A stretch of 64,000 nucleotides of DNA, from positions 1-64,000 of the forward strand of contig CAVUMX010000003.1 of NCBI GenBank assembly GCA_963742725.1. Reading direction: 5' to 3'. Numbering within the stretch: the first letter of the stretch is position 1; each line of letters begins with the position of its first letter. The notes beneath the pieces were generated by a model. It had not been told where the DNA came from. It was given only the letters and a program-made list of their open reading frames with translations, and made no database searches. A program made the translations under genes and the position numbers. Positions 55,804-62,981 of this stretch are shown piece by piece. The DNA comes from CAVVAL01 sp963742725. Its GTDB lineage: Bacteria > Actinomycetota > Actinomycetes > Mycobacteriales > Cryptosporangiaceae.

Positions 55804-56445
55804 TCAGGAACTCCCGTTGTCGTTGTCATCGTCGCCATTGTCGTTTCCGTCGTCGTCGCCGTCAGTGGGTGGGTCGGACCGCTCGTACAGCACTTCAGCC
55901 TGCTCGCCCGTCTGCGGGTCGAGCCTCACTACCTGCATGACGAGTCCGTTGGCCTGGAGGGCCGGCAGCTCCTTGGTCACGAACACGTTCGTATCGCGAG
56001 TGTTCTTGTCCACGACCACATAGGTGATGCCGGAGGCCTGCTCGGCGAAGATCCGCGATGCCTTCTCCCATACTTCGATCGACGTCGGATCGCGCTGTTC
56101 GTACTGGGGCATCGTGATGTCGGCGCGGTCGAGCGCGCCTTCCAGCGTCGTCCCGCCGTTATTCGTGGCGAATGCCAGGGCCTTCGTTTCGGCGCTCCCC
56201 CCGTTGTCGTCCCATCCGGTCCAGAAGTACGCCTGGTTGGGCCCCGTGTCGAGTGCCCGCTTGAGTGTGTCGTCGTCGGGAAGCGTCGCATCGGACGAAC
56301 ACTCGACAACGGAACAACTCGGCTCGTCCGCCAAGGCCGTGCCGAGATTCGGATATGAGGCGAATCCCAGCAATGCGGCGATCAGCGCGAGCACTACTAC
56401 CCACGACGAGCGCTTTCGTTGGGTACGTAGCCAAATGGATTCCAT
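55804..56445 (-). CDS. Exported ADP-ribosyl-cyclase (CD38)-like protein, paralogue 1
   Basis: 213 residues from ATG 56445 (GGGAG 5 nt upstream). A basic start and hydrophobic signal segment end near residue 40 (TALAD), then a Cys pair (C44, C49). The enzyme-like part shows the CD38/Aplysia-cyclase pattern in order: Trp75 in AYFWTG, Glu102 in GGTTLEG, Trp126 in VWEKASRIFAEQASG, Glu159 in VTKELPALQANG. These correspond to CD38 W125, E146 (TLED), W189 (FWK-S-FAEAA) and catalytic E226 (VEVHNLQPEK). The chain is shorter than CD38 and lacks most of its disulphides. An acidic Asp/Asn/Gly tail ends in GSS. NAD cleavage or cyclisation outside the cell or in a target cell is inferred; no experimental family name is claimed. 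Confidence 0.6.
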   Translation of the reverse strand: MESIWLRTQRKRSSWVVVLALIAALLGFASYPNLGTALADEPSCSVVECSSDATLPDDDTLKRALDTGPNQAYFWTGWDDNGGSAETKALAFATNNGGTTLEGALDRADITMPQYEQRDPTSIEVWEKASRIFAEQASGITYVVVDKNTRDTNVFVTKELPALQANGLVMQVVRLDPQTGEQAEVLYERSDPPTDGDDDGNDNGDDDNDNGSS

Positions 56446-56507
56446 GGTCACTCCCAATGGTTGCCGATAATGATCGACAAATGGTTTGTCGTGATCGGCG
56501 GGCCAAA

Positions 56508-56533
56508 CAACCCTTGTCCGCAGAAGCAGGGGT
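56508..56533. promoter_or_regulatory. Dyad 4, upstream of cyclase-like gene 1
   Basis: CAACCCTTGTCCGCAGAAGC followed by AGGGGT. Its left arm is the most degenerate of the set. It starts 63 bp upstream of the start codon, the same distance as in the two paralogues. Confidence 0.6.
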
Positions 56534-56587
56534 CGCTATCGGGGGTTGGGAATGACCAGATAGGGGCTGAGCGGATGCCGACGCATG

Positions 56588-56821
56588 TCAGTCGATGACG
56601 AGAACCCATCCGGCTCGCCGCGCGACCTCGGGGAGTTCGCGGACGATCTCGGTTCGTTCCGCGGCGGTGACCGGCGTACCGTCCTCCCACTCGCGGATGG
56701 AGGCCAGGTCAGCGTAGAAGGCAACGGGCGTGCCGCTGGCCATCGCCTCACCGGTCAACCGAATCGTCCTGGCACCGACGGCTACCCTCATCCAGCCTCG
56801 GCGCATCCCGATGATCTCCAT
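56588..56821 (-). CDS. Imm74-like small immunity-type protein
   Basis: 77 residues from ATG 56821 with GAGGAG upstream. The sequence runs RGWMRVAVGARTIRLTGE, then SIREWEDGTPVTAAERTEIV; this G-x-x-R-V...LTGE...W-E/P...T-x-x-E-R-x-x-I layout is that of Imm74-type immunity proteins of polymorphic-toxin systems. No signal peptide, so it stays in the cytoplasm. It follows cyclase-like gene 2 in the same direction by 85 bp, with a hairpin between, and precedes gene 1. Placement among three exported enzyme-like proteins supports self-protection; specificity is unknown. Confidence 0.6.
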   Translation of the reverse strand: MEIIGMRRGWMRVAVGARTIRLTGEAMASGTPVAFYADLASIREWEDGTPVTAAERTEIVRELPEVARRAGWVLVID

Positions 56822-56846
56822 GAAACGTCTCCTCAAGCAGGTCGCA

Positions 56847-56874
56847 CTCGGCGCCGGGATAGCCCGGCGCCGAG
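56847..56874 (-). terminator. Terminator/attenuator after cyclase-like gene 2
   Basis: CTCGGCGCCGGG ATAG CCCGGCGCCGAG is a perfect 12-bp hairpin 32 nt past the stop at 56907 and just before the Imm74-like gene. That gene would depend on read-through or its own promoter. Confidence 0.85.
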
Positions 56875-56906
56875 CGGGTTGGTGTCCGTCCGGTAGTGCG
56901 GTGGGA

Positions 56907-57548
56907 CTACGAACTCCCGTTGTCGTTGTCGTCGCCGCTGTCGCTGTCGCTGTCGTCATCATCGGTTGGCGGGCCGGACCGTTCGTACAGGACCTCGACG
57001 TCCTCGCCGGTCTGCGCGTCGACCTTCACCACCTGGACGACCAGTCCGTTGGCCTTGAGCGCCGGCAGTTCCTTGGTCTCGAAGATGTTGTTCTCGCGGA
57101 GCTGGGTGCCCATGACCACGTGCACGACACCGGACGCCCCGTCGGCGTAGTACTCCGAGACCTTCTCCCAGGCGTCCTCGGACGTCGTGTCGCCCGGGGC
57201 GTACTCCGGCATGGTGACGTCGGCGCGCTCCAGTAGGCCTTCAATCGTGGTCCCGCCGCGGCTTTCGGCGATCGCGATGGCCTGGTCCTGGACGGAGTTG
57301 CCGTCCACCCTGCCGCTCCAGAAGTACGCCTGGTTGGGGCCGGTGTCGAGTGCCCGCTTGAGCGTGTCGTCATCGGGAAGCTGCGCATTGGGCGCGCATT
57401 TGACGGCAGCGGCACACACCGGTTCGTCAGCCGATGCGGTGCCGAGTCCGGCGTACGAGATGAATCCCGCGAGTGCGGCGATCAGCGTGATTATCGCTAC
57501 CCAGGTCGGGCGCTTTCGTTTAGTACTGGTCCGCCATACGGATTCCAT
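56907..57548 (-). CDS. Exported ADP-ribosyl-cyclase (CD38)-like protein, paralogue 2
   Basis: 213 residues from ATG 57548 (GGAGGAGTGACC upstream). Same layout as its neighbours: signal segment to about residue 40 (TASADEPVC), Cys pair, Trp77 (AYFWSG), Glu103 (GGTTIEG), Trp127 (AWEKVSEYYADGASG), VVHVVMG, Glu160 (ETKELPALKANG), and an acidic tail ending GSS. FWSG and ASGVVHVVMG are especially close to CD38 (FWS; CDVVHVMLNG). It carries its own dyad 64 bp upstream and its own terminator, so it is a separate unit that may read into the Imm74-like gene. Confidence 0.62.
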   Translation of the reverse strand: MESVWRTSTKRKRPTWVAIITLIAALAGFISYAGLGTASADEPVCAAAVKCAPNAQLPDDDTLKRALDTGPNQAYFWSGRVDGNSVQDQAIAIAESRGGTTIEGLLERADVTMPEYAPGDTTSEDAWEKVSEYYADGASGVVHVVMGTQLRENNIFETKELPALKANGLVVQVVKVDAQTGEDVEVLYERSGPPTDDDDSDSDSGDDNDNGSS

Positions 57549-57611
57549 GGTCACTCCTCCACAGTTACGAACAATGGTCGAGTAGAGGCTCGTTCGCGCT
57601 GGCTGGTGAAA

Positions 57612-57641
57612 CAACCCCTATTCGCAGGAGTTGGGGGTTGG
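57612..57641. promoter_or_regulatory. Dyad 5, upstream of cyclase-like gene 2
   Basis: CAACCCCTATTCGCAGGAGT followed by TGGGGGTTG. The left arm starts 64 bp upstream of the start codon at 57548. Confidence 0.7.
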
Positions 57642-57663
57642 GAATGGTGACCGGGGGTGACAG

Positions 57664-57696
57664 GACTCGGCGCCGGCACAGGGCCGGCGCCGAGTC
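57664..57696 (-). terminator. Terminator of cyclase-like gene 3
   Basis: GACTCGGCGCCGGC and GCCGGCGCCGAGTC form a perfect 14-bp stem with a 5-nt loop, 10 nt after the stop at 57707. Confidence 0.9.
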
Positions 57697-57706
57697 TGTT
57701 GGGTGC

Positions 57707-58342
57707 TCAGGAACTTCCGTCGTTCCCGTTGTCGTCGTCGCTGTCATCGTCGTCGTCGTCGGTTGGCGGGCCGGAACGCTCGTATAGCACCTCGACTTCC
57801 TCGCCTGTCCGCGCGTCGATTTTCACCACCTGGACGACGAGCCCGTTGGCTTGGAGCGCCGGCAACTCTTTGGTCAGGAAGACCGTGTTCTCCCGGACCT
57901 CCTCACCCATGACCACATAGGCGACGCCCGACGCCCCCTGGGCGTAGAGCTCCGAGACCTTAGCCCATGCTTCGTGCGTCGCCGTATTGTTCGGGTCGTA
58001 CTCCGGCATAGTGATGCCGGCACGCTCGATCCTTCCTTCGAGGGTCGTTCCGCCGTGGCTCACCGCGATTTCGTCGGCCCTGTCCATGACACTCACGCCG
58101 TCGTTCCGGCCAGTCCAGAAGTAAGCCTGATTAGGCCCGGTATCCAGCGCCCGCTTGAGCGTGTCCTCGTCGGGAAGGGTCGCATCGGACGAACACCTGA
58201 CGGCGTCACAGCTCGGCTCGTCCGCCGACGCCGTACCGATACCGGCGTACGAGATGAGTCCGATCAGTGCGGCGATCAGCGCGAGGACTGCCACCAACGC
58301 CGAGCGTTTGTGCCTGACACCAATTTGACGTACGGACTTCAT
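57707..58342 (-). CDS. Exported ADP-ribosyl-cyclase (CD38)-like protein, paralogue 3
   Basis: 211 residues from ATG 58342 (GAGGAGTGAC upstream). Signal segment to about residue 41 (GTASADEPSC), Cys pair (C45, C50), then Trp76 (AYFWTG), Glu102 (GGTTLEG), Trp126 (AWAKVSELYAQGASG), VAYVVMG and Glu159 (LTKELPALQANG), and an acidic Asp-rich tail ending NDGSS. The four key positions are conserved in all three paralogues while surface segments differ, so all are probably functional. Dyad 65 bp upstream, own terminator downstream. Confidence 0.62.
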   Translation of the reverse strand: MKSVRQIGVRHKRSALVAVLALIAALIGLISYAGIGTASADEPSCDAVRCSSDATLPDEDTLKRALDTGPNQAYFWTGRNDGVSVMDRADEIAVSHGGTTLEGRIERAGITMPEYDPNNTATHEAWAKVSELYAQGASGVAYVVMGEEVRENTVFLTKELPALQANGLVVQVVKIDARTGEEVEVLYERSGPPTDDDDDDSDDDNGNDGSS

Positions 58343-58406
58343 GTCACTCCTCACAGTGGTGGTCGACAATAACCAGCCAAGAATTAGTGAGTGGAACCGT
58401 GCCCAA

Positions 58407-58433
58407 CAACCCCTGCCGGCAGGATCAGGGGTG
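58407..58433. promoter_or_regulatory. Dyad 6, upstream of cyclase-like gene 3
   Basis: CAACCCCTGCCGGCAGGATC followed by AGGGGTG. It starts 65 bp upstream of the start at 58342. Confidence 0.7.
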
Positions 58434-58457
58434 GGCGCAGGGGGGAGCAATGACGAA

Positions 58458-58475
58458 CCCCTCACCCCTTAGGGG
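58458..58475. promoter_or_regulatory. Partial dyad 7
   Basis: CCCCT CACCCCTT AGGGG: same arms with shorter spacing, so a weaker or accessory site. Confidence 0.4.
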
Positions 58476-58527
58476 GAGGATTCACGACCGCGCTGACCCG
58501 GCCTTCGTGCTGGGGTTCCGAATGAAT

Positions 58528-58552
58528 CCCCTAACCGACCGGCCAGGGGTTG
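58528..58552. promoter_or_regulatory. CCCCTA-N10-CAGGGGTTG dyad 8
   Basis: CCCCTAACCGACCGGCCAGG followed by GGTTG, oriented towards the plus-strand group that starts at 58716. Confidence 0.7.
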
Positions 58553-58715
58553 TCGAACCGGCGTGTCATAACGAGTCTGTGTCGTAACCGCTGTTGCCAC
58601 CGGAATGAGGCATCCTCGTGACCAAGCACTGGCCGCCATTGTTACGGCTCGATGAGTTCAAGCCCGGGAATTCTTGACCTGGCACATCGCCCTGACGCTT
58701 TGAGGGACTCATCTC

Positions 58716-58988
58716 ATGGATAGATATTCCACACAGCCGGCTACGCCCGCCGGCACGGCAGCGCAGACAAGGTACCGGTTCATCTGGCCACGACTTTCCG
58801 CGCTGATCACAATCCTCACCCTGGGCGTGACATTGACGGAAGTCGTGTCCTCGCGCACCGCCGGCCCCGCGCAAGACCGGCCGGCCGCGACCTGTTCCGA
58901 GGACGGAGTCGTCGCCGGTCCCGTCACCAGTCGTCTTCAGCAGAGTTTCCACACGTCTCAAAGGAGTGATTTCTGTGCGTCGAAGTGA
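58716..58988 (+). CDS. Small single-span membrane protein ahead of the GCS2 gene
   Basis: 90 residues from ATG 58716 (GAGGGA upstream). One hydrophobic helix (WPRLSALITILTLGVTLTEV, about 25-44) lies between short polar ends. Its last codons overlap the start of the GCS2-type gene by 14 nt and contain that gene's ribosome site, which supports coupled translation. No family recognised. Confidence 0.5.
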   Translation: MDRYSTQPATPAGTAAQTRYRFIWPRLSALITILTLGVTLTEVVSSRTAGPAQDRPAATCSEDGVVAGPVTSRLQQSFHTSQRSDFCASK

Positions 58989-60228
58989 GCGCAGCACGCA
59001 GCACGGCCACGGAACAAGGAGGCGCGTGGTGGACAGCAGCGGCACAACGACGGTGTTCCGCCGTAGGCCAGAACGGACTCTCGTGGAGGCGGTCGAGCCT
59101 CGCCTGTTCCAGGTTGTCGACAACGGCGCCCCGGCGAACCCGACCCTCGGCGTGGAAGAGGAGTTCCACGTCGTCGACCTGGCCACCCGTCGGCTGGTCG
59201 GCCGCGCCCCGGAACTGCTCGACCGGCTGCCGGCGGATGGCTACACCGCCGAGCTGCACCGGTCCGTGATCGAGACCAACACCCCGGTCTGCGCGGGTTT
59301 GGACGAACTCCGTACACAGCTCGTGCGGTCGCGGCTGATGGCGGCGGCTGTCGCCGAGACCTCCGGGCTCGGCATTGTCGCCGCCGGCACGGTTCCGCTG
59401 TCGTCCACGGACGAGGCCACGGTGACGCCCACCGCGCGCTACCGGCAGATGGAGGACGAGTACCAGCTGCTCGTCCGGGAACAGCTCATCTGCGGCGCCC
59501 AGGTGCACGTGGGCGTACCGGACCAGGACGAGGCGGTCGCAGTCGTGCCCCGCCTGGCGCCATGGCTGCCCCTGCTGCTCGCACTGTCGGCCAGCTCCCC
59601 GTACTGGATGGGGCAGGACACCGGCTACGCCAGCACGCGTTCGCTGCTGTGGCAGCGCTGGCCGACAGCGGGGATGGGCGACCTGCCGGCGTCCCGGGCC
59701 GAGTACGACATGCTCGTCGAAGAGCTCACCGCGTCCGGAGCGATCAGCGATCCGGGCATGATCTATTTCGACGTGCGACCGTCGGTACACGTCCCCACTG
59801 TCGAACTCCGGGTGACCGACGCCTGCCCCGACCTGGACACGGTCGTGCTCCTCGCGGGGCTGTTCCACGCGGTCGTCGAGCGGGAGCGGGCGGCGCTTGC
59901 CGGCGGTGCGCCGATCACCGTGCATCACTCGGCCCTGCTGCGCGCCGCGACCTGGCGCGCGGCGCGCTCCGGGCTGTCCGGCGACCTGATCGACCTCACT
60001 CTCTCCGCCAAGCCGCTGCCCGCCGCGCTGGCCATCGCCGGCATGGTTCAGCGCCTCCGCCCGTACCTGGAGAGGAACGGCGACTGGGAGCAGGTCTCCG
60101 AACTGACCAAGCGTGCACTGTCCAGAGGAGACTCCGCCCGGCGCCAGCGTGAGGCGTTCGCGCGACGCCGGCGGCTCGCTGACGTCGTCGACCTGCTGGT
60201 CGGGCAGACGGCAGGAGTTCAGTCGTGA
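58975..60228 (+). CDS. GCS2/YbdK-type carboxylate-amine ligase
   Basis: 417 residues. GTG 58975 is used because AAAGGAG (58960-58966) would overlap the earlier GTG 58966. Conserved parts include TLGVEEEFHVVD (glutamate-cysteine-ligase family 2 start), ELHRSVIETNTPVC, CGAQVHVGVPDQD and WPTAGMGD. This family makes gamma-glutamyl amides by ATP-dependent ligation; the substrate here is unknown. The next gene starts within its stop (GTGA), so the three plus-strand genes form an operon, with a dyad upstream of the first. Confidence 0.85.
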   Translation: MRRSERSTQHGHGTRRRVVDSSGTTTVFRRRPERTLVEAVEPRLFQVVDNGAPANPTLGVEEEFHVVDLATRRLVGRAPELLDRLPADGYTAELHRSVIETNTPVCAGLDELRTQLVRSRLMAAAVAETSGLGIVAAGTVPLSSTDEATVTPTARYRQMEDEYQLLVREQLICGAQVHVGVPDQDEAVAVVPRLAPWLPLLLALSASSPYWMGQDTGYASTRSLLWQRWPTAGMGDLPASRAEYDMLVEELTASGAISDPGMIYFDVRPSVHVPTVELRVTDACPDLDTVVLLAGLFHAVVERERAALAGGAPITVHHSALLRAATWRAARSGLSGDLIDLTLSAKPLPAALAIAGMVQRLRPYLERNGDWEQVSELTKRALSRGDSARRQREAFARRRRLADVVDLLVGQTAGVQS

Positions 60229-60455
60229 CCGCCCTCGTCTATCAGACCGGAGTGGGCCGGGCAGGCATGCGCGGCTGGGTCCGACGGCTCGGCGCGCGCC
60301 TGTTCGCCGGACCCGACGCCAGGGCCCGCCAGTACGGATGGGAGATCACCGAGCGGTGGGGCGGACTCGCCCGCACCTATCGCGACCCGCGCCTGCGGAG
60401 CCATCTACGAAAACTTGCCGCGACCCCCAACGTCGAGAGGATGACGCACCGATGA
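60225..60455 (+). CDS. Small basic protein in the GCS2 operon
   Basis: 76 residues; GTG 60225 overlaps the preceding stop by 4 nt and its own stop overlaps the next ATG by 4 nt (ATGA). Arg-rich and helical (GRAGMRGWVRRLGARLF; REITER-like ending WEITERWGGLARTYRD). No family recognised; tight coupling on both sides shows it is a genuine gene. Confidence 0.65.
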   Translation: MTALVYQTGVGRAGMRGWVRRLGARLFAGPDARARQYGWEITERWGGLARTYRDPRLRSHLRKLAATPNVERMTHR

Positions 60456-61120
60456 CCACATTCGCGCAGTCCCTGTTCAGCCGGCAGAGCCAGACGAGTA
60501 CGGTCGCGGCGCTCGAACAGCTCCTGGCGATACCGGCCAAGCCGAACCCGGCGCTGGTCCTCTGGCGCTGGCGCTACGAGACCGCGCTGGTGGCTGGCGT
60601 GGCGGGCGTCATCGCGCAGACCGTCGCATGGGTGGGCGCACTCGCCGCGTCGGCGCTGCTCGTGACGGCCGCCCTGATGATCGGCGCGGGACTGCTCATG
60701 TCGCGGGGCCTGCGCCGCCTGGTGCGGGCACACGCGTGGCGGATCATCACGCCGCACCGGATCCGAGTGGCCTGCCGCCAGGCCCGGATCACCTCGCGTG
60801 GCCGAAAATTGCCGATCGTCCTGCTCTCCCGCCGGAGACCCTACGGAGAACGAGTGCTGCTCTGGTGCCGCGCGGGCACCGCCGCGGCTGACTTCATCGC
60901 TTCGCGGGAACTCCTGGTGACCGCGTGCTGGGCGGCCGACATACGGATCATCGTCGACCCCCGGCGCAATCACCTAGTGACCCTGGAGGTAGTCCGCACT
61001 GTACCGCCGCCCGCGGCGCTGGCGCGGACCGAGGTGTTCGAGCCCGTTCCCCGCCTTGCTCTGGCTCCGTCGCCACCGGCTTTGCCGGCCGGGGCCGCGG
61101 CTCGCGTCAACGTCGCATGA
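60452..61120 (+). CDS. Membrane protein resembling TraB/FtsK-associated element proteins
   Basis: 222 residues from ATG 60452. Two hydrophobic helices (about 48-88) are followed by a cytoplasmic part containing RRRPYGERVLLWCRAG and LLVTACWAADIRIIVDPRR. This resembles the non-ATPase N-terminal part found with FtsK/TraB-like proteins of actinomycete integrative elements, but no ATPase follows here. It may therefore be a remnant of such an element, consistent with the tRNA-Pro 3' piece about 370 bp downstream. The resemblance is from memory of the pattern and needs a profile search. Confidence 0.5.
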   Translation: MTTFAQSLFSRQSQTSTVAALEQLLAIPAKPNPALVLWRWRYETALVAGVAGVIAQTVAWVGALAASALLVTAALMIGAGLLMSRGLRRLVRAHAWRIITPHRIRVACRQARITSRGRKLPIVLLSRRRPYGERVLLWCRAGTAAADFIASRELLVTACWAADIRIIVDPRRNHLVTLEVVRTVPPPAALARTEVFEPVPRLALAPSPPALPAGAAARVNVA

Positions 61121-61149
61121 TGGAGGCCAAAGGCCCGTTTCGGGGCTAC

Positions 61150-61174
61150 CCCCTAATGGCCTCGATAGGGGTTG
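61150..61174. promoter_or_regulatory. CCCCTA-N10-TAGGGGTTG dyad 9
   Basis: CCCCTAATGGCCTCGATAGG followed by GGTTG; perfect arms, 30 bp after the stop of the 60452-61120 gene. Confidence 0.75.
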
Positions 61175-61309
61175 TGGCCGCCGTGGGGCTGCCGCATCGT
61201 AATCAGAGCGGATTCGCACGCGGTCGGTGACCCGCGTAAGTCGGAGCGATTTCCGTTCGGATCGCGATCAGTCGCTCGGCACCACGGACCCGAGCGCGCG
61301 TCGCGGTCA

Positions 61310-61342
61310 CGGAGCCGTCGTCCACAATGGACGGCGGCTCCG
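61310..61342 (+). terminator. Hairpin terminator after the GCS2 operon region
   Basis: CGGAGCCGTCGTCCA and TGGACGGCGGCTCCG form a 15-bp stem with one wobble and a CAA loop. It could end the GCS2 operon or a short RNA from dyad 9. Confidence 0.7.
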
Positions 61343-61488
61343 ATTACGGGATAGGTGAACCTCCTGGGAACAGCGTTGTCGTGCCCAGCCTTGCCGGGAG
61401 CGGCAGACTGGGACACGCGAAGCTGCGTCAACCGACCTGCATCGAAGTGAGCTGCCTCCACAGGTTCGATGGTCCTCTATGGACGTTG

Positions 61489-61532
61489 CTGGGGGTCAAG
61501 GGGTCGCAGGTTCAAATCCTGTCAGCCCGACA
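61489..61532 (+). tRNA. 3' part of tRNA-Pro (GGG anticodon loop to acceptor); att-like
   Basis: From the anticodon loop onward (CTGGGGG, then TCAAG, GGGTC, T-arm GCAGG-TTCAAAT-CCTGT and acceptor CAGCCCG-A) this is the 3' half of an actinobacterial tRNA-Pro. The 5' half, including the matching anticodon stem, is absent. Such 3' pieces are typical attachment sites left by tRNA-targeting integrative elements. Confidence 0.75.
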
Positions 61533-61537
61533 GCAGT

Positions 61538-61584
61538 ACAGAGCCCTGTTGACAAGGCGAAAAGCCTGGTCAACAGGGCTCTGT
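61538..61584 (+). terminator. Strong terminator after the tRNA-Pro piece
   Basis: ACAGAGCCCTGTTGAC pairs perfectly with GTCAACAGGGCTCTGT, extended inside by AGGC/GCCT to a GAAAA loop. It is the kind of terminator that follows a tRNA gene, so the terminator came with the tRNA 3' end. Confidence 0.85.
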
Positions 61585-61638
61585 CGCGTTATCGCGTCGA
61601 TGCAGGATGACGTTAGGGCCCTGTCCTCGTGGGGACCA

Positions 61639-62768
61639 TCTAGGTGTTGCGGCTCGTGAGGTTGTTGACGCGGCGGCGGTAGGGCGTTGAGACGGGGACG
61701 GGTCTCCCGTCGGCAGGATGTGAAGTGCGACCAACACGTCCTGAGCGAGGAAGACCCGTCTTGTCTCACGCTAACGCCCCGCTGACCCCTGCCGGCAGGC
61801 TGCGTCTGATCGAACGCTGCCGGTATCGCCCGATCGCCCACGTCGCTGCCGAGGCAGGGGTGTCGCGGGCGTGCTTATCGAAGTGGAAGAACCGCTACGA
61901 CCGCCTCGGCGAGGCCGGGCTGATCGACCGGTCCTCGCGCACCGCACACCACGCCGAACAGGCTCGATGAGCAGGTGGTGGCCCGGATCGAGGCGCTGCG
62001 CCGGGCCCGCAAGCTCTCAGCGCGGCAGATCACCGTCGAGCTGGCCACCGATGGGATCACCGTCAGCCCAGCCACGGTCGGGCGATGGCTGGTGCGCCTC
62101 GGCATCAACCGCCGCCGCCATCTCGACCCCGACGGCACCATGAACCGAGTCCGGCGCCGGATCACCGCCCGCTACCCCGGCCACATGATCCACCTCGACG
62201 TGAAGAAGGCCGGCCGGATCCCCGACGGCGGCGGCTGGCGCGCCCACGGCCGCGGATCAGACCAACACCGCGCCACCGACCGCGCCAAGGTCGCCGGCGC
62301 CCGCGGCGGCTACATCTACCTACACTCCGCGATCGACGGATACTCCCGCCTCGCCTACACCGAAGCCCTGCCGGACGAGAAAGCCACCACCGCGATCGCC
62401 TTCCTCGCCCGAGCCCGCGCCTTCTTCGCCGCCCACGGCATCACACGAATCAGCCGCATCATCACCGACAACGGCTCCTGCTACCGCGCCACAGCCTTCA
62501 GCCGAACCGTCGCCGCCGTCGCACGCCACCAACGAACCCGGCCGTTCACACCCCGCCACAACGGCAAAGTCGAGCGCTACCAACGGATCCTCGCCGAAGA
62601 ACTCCTCTACGCCCGAACCTGGACCTCAGAAACCCACCGCACCGCAGCCCTCGCGATCTGGAACCTGCACTACAACTACCATCGGCCCCCACACCGCCGC
62701 CGGGAACAAGCCCCCAGCCACACGCCTCCACCACCACGTCACCAACGTCACGAGCTCATACATCTAGT
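61639..62768 (+). mobile_element. IS481-family insertion sequence (inactive)
   Basis: The left end (TCTAGGTGTTGCGGCTCGTGAGGT...) and the complement of the right end (CTAGATGTATGAGCTCGTGACGTT...) form imperfect inverted repeats of about 40 bp bounding one transposase gene. The ends are estimated from this match; target-site duplications are not clear. Confidence 0.7.
61761..62767 (+). pseudogene. IS481-type transposase with two frameshifts
   Basis: From TTG 61761 the product reads LSHANAPLTPAGRLRLIERC with a helix-turn-helix (HVAAEAGVSRACLSKWKNRY). Near 61965 the frame shifts to DEQVVARIEALRRARK. The DDE core is intact: HLDVKKAGRIPDGGG, YSRLAYTEAL, ITDNGSCY, NGKVERYQRIL. A second shift in a run of five C near 62690 is needed to reach the normal ending HTAAGNKPPATRLHHHVTNV and the TAG at 62765. 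It cannot produce an intact transposase without two corrections. Confidence 0.85.
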
Positions 62769-62981
62769 CGCCAAGCGGCTGTGGCCTGGTTCGGTTCGTC
62801 GGTCTTACCGCGGATGTTCGTCAGGGTTGACCGCACTGTTTCGCGGCGAAGGTTCTTGTTCGTAGGTTTGACCGCACTGCAGGGGTTGCGTAGGACGGCG
62901 GGTCTCCCTCGTCGGCGTGCCAGTAAGAGGGCTGTCACCACAGGAAAACGAGGGATGCGGTCGGTGGCTAGCCTGGGCTGC

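Larger units (their letters stand above)
58343..58715. other. Divergent regulatory region with three dyads
   Basis: 373 bp between cyclase-like gene 3 (minus) and the plus-strand GCS2 group. It contains dyads at 58407, 58458 and 58528, so it probably drives both directions. No coding gene supported. Confidence 0.55.
61121..61488. other. Intergenic region with dyad 9 and a terminator
   Basis: 368 bp without a supported gene. A dyad (61150) is followed 136 bp later by a terminator hairpin (61310-61342) with no clear ORF between. This is the same dyad-then-terminator order seen near 54.2-54.4 kb. Confidence 0.5.

Noticed and set aside
61172..61354. 60-codon plus-strand frame after dyad 9
   Set aside because: No ribosome site and it runs into the terminator stem.
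61725..62865. Two-ORF transposase made by programmed frameshifting
   Set aside because: IS481 elements normally use one frame, and a second shift in a C-run is also needed, so decay or sequence error is more likely.
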